Assembly: GCF_901709675.1 (NCBI RefSeq)
Contig: NC_051088.1
Location: forward strand, 12,319,693-12,383,692
Source of the DNA: Syngnathus acus
Taxonomy: Eukaryota; Chordata; Actinopteri; Syngnathiformes; Syngnathidae
Length of the DNA: 64,000 nucleotides
Direction: 5' to 3'
Numbering within the stretch: position 1 is the first letter of the stretch; the number at the start of each line of letters is the position of its first letter. This document shows, piece after piece, positions 58,694 to 64,000 of this stretch. The notes beneath the pieces are model-generated. The model was given only the letters and a program-made list of their open reading frames with translations. It did not search any database and was not told the origin of the DNA. Both the position numbers and the translations under genes were made by a program.

Positions 58694-61600
58694 ATGGGTT
58701 TGGAGTCTGTTAAGCTAAAGTTAACTAGCGCTAGGCTAGACTTCCAGCATGCACATAGCTCCTTGTGTAGACTAGAGCGTGACAGTTTGAATAGTGCCAC
58801 AGTACACATAAACACACTTTCTACTGGGGTAGTAGACAAATCCAATCACTCCACCCCAACCGGTTTTGCTGATGAAACGGTGCCTGTTTCAGATAATTTT
58901 ACATGTGTAACAAATATTTACTATCAGATTCCCACGGTCGTATCGTCCCGCCGCGCTAACAAACATTCGAGAGGTGATGTCAGGCCTAGAGAACACAATC
59001 TTACTCGCATCTCGTTTAAATATCCTTCGATAGATACGCACCCTGACCGACCGATTACGCTTAAACTCGGTTTTATGAATATTAGATCGCTTCATACAAA
59101 AGCAGTTCTCGTTAATGACCTCATCACGGAACATAATCTAAACGTTTTTGGTCTCTGCGAGACCTGGTTAAAACCTAATGAACTGATGCCGCTTAATGAG
59201 GCCTCGCCTCCAAATTTTGTGAGCTCGCATGTGGCGCGTCCTCGAAAAAAGGGTGGGGGTGTCGCCCTCATCTCGAATTCTGAGCTGAGACTTAGGCCTC
59301 GTTCGACCAATGTATTTAAAACATTTGAAGTTCTCACTGTCCGATCCACCGCTTTACCGTCATTTTATCTTGCTGTTATTTACCGTCCACCCGGGGCTTA
59401 CTCTGGCTTCCTGGATGAATTTTCAGAATTCGTGGCTGATCTCGTAACCAATGCCGATAATATAATTATCATGGGTGATTTCAACATCCACATGAATTTA
59501 CCGTCAGAGCCACTTACTTCGGCGTTTCAGACTTTAACTGATATGTTTGGTTTTTCGCAAGCCGTACAGGCAGCAACGCATAAGAATGGAAATACCATAG
59601 ATCTGGTATTATCCCGAGGACTTGCAACCTCAAATATAGCAGTGCTGCCATACACTACTGTTTTGTCTGATCATTACTTAATAAAATTTGAAATTTTAGT
59701 TTCTTGTCAAAGACAAGAGAGCAATCGGAATTATAGGAGCCGTAATTTTAACTCCATGACTGCAACTGCGCTATCTGAGTTACTGTCGCCGGCAACTGCC
59801 ATATTTCCCGCGTACACCGGCTCTGTTGATAACCTTACAAATGAATTCAATGCGACATTGTTAAATGCCATTGACTCTGTGGCGCCGTTATGTCTGAAAA
59901 CTCGCCGTAGATTGCCTACTCCGTGGTTCACGGATGAAACGCGTACGCTTAAGCAATTATGTAGAAAGCATGAGCGCAGATGGCGTCTAACCAAACTTGA
60001 GGTTTTCCATCAGGCATGGCAGGACAGCCTCCTGAAATATAAGGATGCGCTTATCTTAGCAAAAACTCGGTATTTCTCGCAAGTTATTAATCTCAATAAA
60101 AACAATCCGAAACACCTATTTGATACAGTGGCAAAGCTGACTCTACGCCAGCCGACCCCCGATAATTCCTTCCACTCAGCTGACGAGTTCATTAAATTTT
60201 TTGCTCAAAAGGTTGAGTCCATTAGGGACGAGATCAAGAATACCATTCCAGTCGTGCGGTCGAGCCCGCCGTGTACCAACGCTGATGATCATGCAACAAC
60301 CCTCTCAACTTTTAATAGCGTGTCCCTTGAAAGGCTTACACAAATGGTTAGTGCGGCTAAACAAACAACATGTTTGCTCGACCCTCTTCCAGCCAAACTA
60401 CTTAAAGAATTATTTCATATTTTAGGACCGTCTGTCTTAAATATAATCAAGCTGTCTGTCTCCTCTGGGATAGTGCCAACAGCCTTCAAAACCGCTATCA
60501 TTAAACCGTTGCTTAAGCGACCAAATCTTGACCCGGACTGTCTCAGTAATTATAGGCCAGTTTCAAACCTCCCATTTATAGCAAAACTTCTTGAAAAAGT
60601 AGTAGCACAGCAGCTTAATGATTACATGGTCGCCAATAATCGATATGACTCTTTTCAGTCTGGTTTTAGAGCTAATCATTCCACTGAGACAGCACTTGCT
60701 AAAGTGACTAACGATCTCCTCATAGCTATGGATTCAAACACTTCATCTGTACTGTTACTACTCGATCTTAGTGCTGCCTTCGACACTGTAGACTTTGATA
60801 TTTTATTAGGGCGTCTTAAAAGTTGTGTTGGTATTTCAGGGTCAGCACTAGGCTGGTTCCATTCCTATCTATCAAATAGGACGCACCGAGTGGTCCATGG
60901 CAATGCGTCCTCTGAGCTCTATAATGTTACGTGTGGTGTCCCACAGGGATCGGTTCTCGGACCAATTTTATTTAATATTTATATGATCCCGCTTGGGGAC
61001 ATAATACGTAAATATAATATTAGTTTTCAATGCTACGCGGATGACACCCAATTATATATGCCATTATCGATGACAGATCCGCGTGATTGTTGTAATCTTG
61101 AGGCATGCCTTGCGGAGATCAAGCAATGGATGTCTCTCAACTTCCTTCGTCTTAACCCAGATAAAACTGAGATGTTGATAATTGGTCCAACTCGTTTTCA
61201 ACACTTGTTCAAGGAAACCGCTATAACTATAGATAACCGTACTATCACTCAGAGCGATACTGTAACTAATCTCGGGGTAATGTTTGACCAAACTCTCTCC
61301 TTTCAAAAGCACATTAAGAATATAACCAGAATTGCGTTCTTTCACCTTCGTAATATTGCAAAGATTCGTCCGATCCTCTCGACCGGTGATGCGGAAACTA
61401 TTATACATGCGTTCGTCACGTCGCGCCTGGACTACTGTAATGTACTATTCTCTGGTCTTCCTAAGTCCCGCATCAAAAGTCTACAGTTAGTACAAAATGC
61501 TGCTGCAAGGCTGCTCTCACGGACAAGAAAATTTGACCACATTACCCCAATATTAGCCAACTTACATTGGCTCCCGGTCCATTTAAGATGTGACTTCAAG

Positions 61601-61876
61601 GTTCTTCTATTAACCTATAAATCATTGCATGGCTTAGCGCCTTCGTATCTCGTCGACCTAGTTGTTCCTTATGCTCCGTCTCGTAACCTTCGTTCGCAAA
61701 ACGCTACCCTTTTAGCGACACCGAGGGCCAAGAAAGTGTCTGCAGGGTCTAGAGCATTTTCTATCCGGGCTCCAGAGCTTTGGAATGCCCTCCCAATGGA
61801 TATTAGGACTGCTACCTCAGTAGAAACATTTAAGACACGTTTAAAGACACATTTCTATGACATGGCCTTTAACTAA
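58694..61876 (+). CDS. LINE ORF2 protein: AP endonuclease plus reverse transcriptase
   Basis: 1060 codons from the ATG at 58694; the frame opens a little earlier at a GTG. The N-terminal endonuclease of the APE type begins near residue 123 (GFMNIRSLH). It shows E156 in CETW, the GDFN block with D262 and N264, and the SDH block (S325, D326, H327). The reverse transcriptase spans about residues 600-870: a NYRPVSNLP block, block A with D691 and a closing AAFD, GVPQGSVLGP, the YADD active site at 781-784, and a LGVMFD block. The C-terminal region has the Cys/His-poor DYCNVLFSGLP and LHWLPV motifs common in CR1/L2-type proteins. It nicks target DNA and primes cDNA synthesis there. No disabling change is seen. 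Confidence 0.93.
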   Translation: MGLESVKLKLTSARLDFQHAHSSLCRLERDSLNSATVHINTLSTGVVDKSNHSTPTGFADETVPVSDNFTCVTNIYYQIPTVVSSRRANKHSRGDVRPREHNLTRISFKYPSIDTHPDRPITLKLGFMNIRSLHTKAVLVNDLITEHNLNVFGLCETWLKPNELMPLNEASPPNFVSSHVARPRKKGGGVALISNSELRLRPRSTNVFKTFEVLTVRSTALPSFYLAVIYRPPGAYSGFLDEFSEFVADLVTNADNIIIMGDFNIHMNLPSEPLTSAFQTLTDMFGFSQAVQAATHKNGNTIDLVLSRGLATSNIAVLPYTTVLSDHYLIKFEILVSCQRQESNRNYRSRNFNSMTATALSELLSPATAIFPAYTGSVDNLTNEFNATLLNAIDSVAPLCLKTRRRLPTPWFTDETRTLKQLCRKHERRWRLTKLEVFHQAWQDSLLKYKDALILAKTRYFSQVINLNKNNPKHLFDTVAKLTLRQPTPDNSFHSADEFIKFFAQKVESIRDEIKNTIPVVRSSPPCTNADDHATTLSTFNSVSLERLTQMVSAAKQTTCLLDPLPAKLLKELFHILGPSVLNIIKLSVSSGIVPTAFKTAIIKPLLKRPNLDPDCLSNYRPVSNLPFIAKLLEKVVAQQLNDYMVANNRYDSFQSGFRANHSTETALAKVTNDLLIAMDSNTSSVLLLLDLSAAFDTVDFDILLGRLKSCVGISGSALGWFHSYLSNRTHRVVHGNASSELYNVTCGVPQGSVLGPILFNIYMIPLGDIIRKYNISFQCYADDTQLYMPLSMTDPRDCCNLEACLAEIKQWMSLNFLRLNPDKTEMLIIGPTRFQHLFKETAITIDNRTITQSDTVTNLGVMFDQTLSFQKHIKNITRIAFFHLRNIAKIRPILSTGDAETIIHAFVTSRLDYCNVLFSGLPKSRIKSLQLVQNAAARLLSRTRKFDHITPILANLHWLPVHLRCDFKVLLLTYKSLHGLAPSYLVDLVVPYAPSRNLRSQNATLLATPRAKKVSAGSRAFSIRAPELWNALPMDIRTATSVETFKTRLKTHFYDMAFN

Positions 61877-62352
61877 CTTGGAGTGGCCGATTCGGCCGGA
61901 GTTTGTTTTGTTTTCTCTCCCCCCCCTCCCCGGCCGGGGAGGTGGTTAGGTGGCACCCAAGCTGACAGCGGCTATCTGGATTCTTGTGGGCTAATTCAGG
62001 TTGGGGGAACTGCAGCTCAACCTCCATAGCCAGGATAGCAGAGGGCTCCTCTGGCAGCCCTTCGCTCTGACTTGGACATCTACTTTTGATTTTCATATTA
62101 TGTATTATTTGTGCCCTCTCTGCATCCATTACAACCTGGTGATCCTGAAAGGGGGATCCTTCCATCTGTGGTCCCTTCTCAAGGTTTCTCATTTTCCCCG
62201 GGCAGGGGTTTTGAGTTTTTCCTTGCCCTTTTGGGAGCTTAAGATCAGGGGATGCTTTGAGAATAATTGTCAATTTTTGTCTATGTGAAGCCCTTTGAGA
62301 CTGCTTGTGATTTAGGGCTATACAAATAAACTTGACTTGACTTGACTTGACT

Positions 62353-64000
62353 ACGCTTAAAATGACCTCATCTAGAATTCACTTTGATAAAGGATGTACA
62401 GTTGCAAAGTTTTCTCTGCTCAGCACATAAGTAACAAGTAGAAGTTTGTGAAACACGCTTCGTCTGGAAGGTGAACACAGTTTGTGTCAGAGCTCACTTC
62501 CAGGAAGTAAGTGCATAAAGTAAAGAGGACAGCCCGCACGCCCGCCCGCATCCATGGTACCTGTGTCTACCACTCATCCTAACCCAATCCATCATTTATC
62601 ACCAAATCCAAAGCAAACGAAAATCTTTCATGATGACAGAGCAATGTGGAAAATGGCATTCCGATAACTTCACGTCTTTTTTCCTGGGTGGAACCCTAAA
62701 ACCAAAATGTTCATCTCTTTCATGTATTTCCACATCCTTTGTTCCCACTGCATTTTTATTTTACAGCGCTGTTTTTTTTAGCAGCCTTCACTTCCAGGAA
62801 GTGTCCGGTGAGGCTAGTCGACAAAACGGAAGAGAAATCAGAGCTGCTGCTGCCGTACGATGGGCTAAAGGTTAAACATCACTAATAAAAATAAGCATGA
62901 ACTGGGAGGACTGATTTTATAATCTACAACGCTGGGTTGGAGTGTTTGCTATCCACTATAACAACAACAACTATACAAACATTCAAGGATCCAGTGGAAC
63001 AAATGAGAGGACAAGAAGCTACATCGGTCCCAAGGTCCCGAAAGGAAGGAAAGTTCAACTCTCCCGGCCACAGCAGTAAAAACAGAGAAGGGAAAAAAAG
63101 GTCATAAGTGCTGGAAACAAAAAAAAGATGGAGGAACGCGAGAGATTGTCCAGGAAGTAAGTCACACACAGTTTTGCTTAGATAGCAAGACATCCAAGCA
63201 AGCAATTGTATCGTTACGTTTCTATTCAGGTCCTACTATCTATGCTTTGTTTTTTTTTGTTTTTTTTTTGCTTAAGCATCATACGTTCCACTCACAAAGA
63301 AGCAGGCCCATATTTCCGCCTCTCTTATGAAAGACAACATGGAAATTTTATATTAGTTAGAAGCAATGGAAGGAGAAGGAATCATGTAACGTAATAAAAG
63401 CGTTAGCGGGCATAGAAAGCCTCTTGTACCACAATCTTGGAAAGCACAGAAAGGAACACACACATAAGAGAAGAGACGGGAAGAGATTGGAAGCTTTGGA
63501 AAGAGAGCAGGGTCTCCATCTCCTCTCGCCAAATTTGCTTTGGCAACTGTTTCCGTGGGAATGGTGAGAGACTGGCTCTCCTCAGTCGAGGAAAGCGGTG
63601 GACCCGCCTACCAAGCTCCGAGGCGAAAGATAGACACGGGGAGAAGGGTTAGGGTGTAAGTAAATACAGCTGGACTTTTCCATCCCTGTTCCTTTTCCAT
63701 CGCTTACCCCCAAGTGACAAGACGTGATTCCATCCACTTTGTGGCTTGAATGTTTATTTGGCAATTACACAATTACCAGTGTGTGAAATGAATACAGAAA
63801 TGTTATTTGATTACTCTTGACGTCAAAGGTAACGTGACACCATTAGTTCCCCGGTAGAAATATTGAATTTATTTTCATGGGACTAGCCAAAAGTTTGTAT
63901 AGACGCCATATTGTGTCTATTGTGCACTGATGTTGTTATTTCATCCCATAGGGACACAGGAAGTGGCATCATCAAACAATGCCCATATGGGCAACACAAT
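62353..64000 (-). other. ski intron 1, distal part
   Basis: Single-copy-looking DNA with a T-rich run near 63249-63270. I see no ski exon 1, no RNA gene and no further complete transposon. The open frames near 62630-62875 and 63437-63652 have no recognisable domain. Confidence 0.5.

Larger units (their letters stand above)
57600..62352 (+). mobile_element. apparently full-length L2/CR1-group LINE with both ORFs open
   Basis: The element runs opposite to ski, in its intron 1. It has a 5' leader, ORF1, a 51-base gap, ORF2, a 3' UTR of about 450 bp, an AATAAA at 62325-62330, and a tail of four CTTGA units ending at 62352. The sequence TTTAGGGCTATACAAATAAA before the tail is typical of fish L2 3' ends. 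L2-type LINEs end in short tandem repeats, not poly(A), and usually lack clear target duplications; none was found. The 5' boundary is approximate. The absence of frameshifts or stops over about 3.9 kb of coding sequence implies recent insertion. Confidence 0.9.

Overview
The window looks like vertebrate nuclear DNA, most probably from a teleost fish. The grounds are short introns (79-869 bp) with GT-AG boundaries in a recognisable vertebrate gene, a full-length L2-type LINE, several hAT-type elements with 8-bp target duplications, long dinucleotide microsatellites, and AT-rich non-coding sequence between them. There are no bacterial or phage features. Species and chromosome cannot be named from sequence alone.

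Layout. Bases 1 to about 47.6 kb hold no protein-coding exon that I can recognise. This is a gene-poor interval lying 3' of ski. It contains scattered repeats: a hairpin at 737-838, a possible solo LTR near 3.4-3.8 kb, a 288-bp inverted-repeat element at 4435-4722, three related hAT-type miniature elements (about 9.0, 26.2 and 28.2 kb), two TA-flanked elements with related ends (13754-14043 and 15164-17062), a BED-finger hAT derivative at 32951-33754, a snap-back element at 34600-34991 with a partial relative at 41.9 kb, and a decayed Charlie-like hAT at 42966-44007. It also holds several GC-richer unique blocks that could be conserved regulatory sequence.

From about 47.6 to 54.2 kb, on the minus strand, lie the 3' UTR and the last six coding exons of the transcriptional corepressor gene ski (422 residues plus stop). 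All six exons join in frame at GT-AG boundaries. They encode the middle of the protein with its basic nuclear-localisation-like motif, and the C-terminal coiled coil. The first exon, which should carry the Dachshund-homology and SMAD4-binding domains, is not in the window and should lie beyond 64 kb. So 54.2-64 kb is read as part of ski intron 1.

Intron 1 contains a (TG)55 tract followed by a CA/CG tract in inverted orientation, and an apparently full-length L2/CR1-group LINE (about 57.6-62.35 kb). The LINE lies opposite to ski and has two uninterrupted ORFs: an SGNH-hydrolase-type ORF1 and an endonuclease plus reverse-transcriptase ORF2.

The most unusual structure is the 1.9-kb element at 15164-17062. 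Two arms of about 650 bp face each other around a loop of about 97 bp, and each arm carries a 118-bp tandem repeat. I found no evidence of a new multi-gene system. The candidates are mobile-element architectures and possible regulatory sequence around ski.
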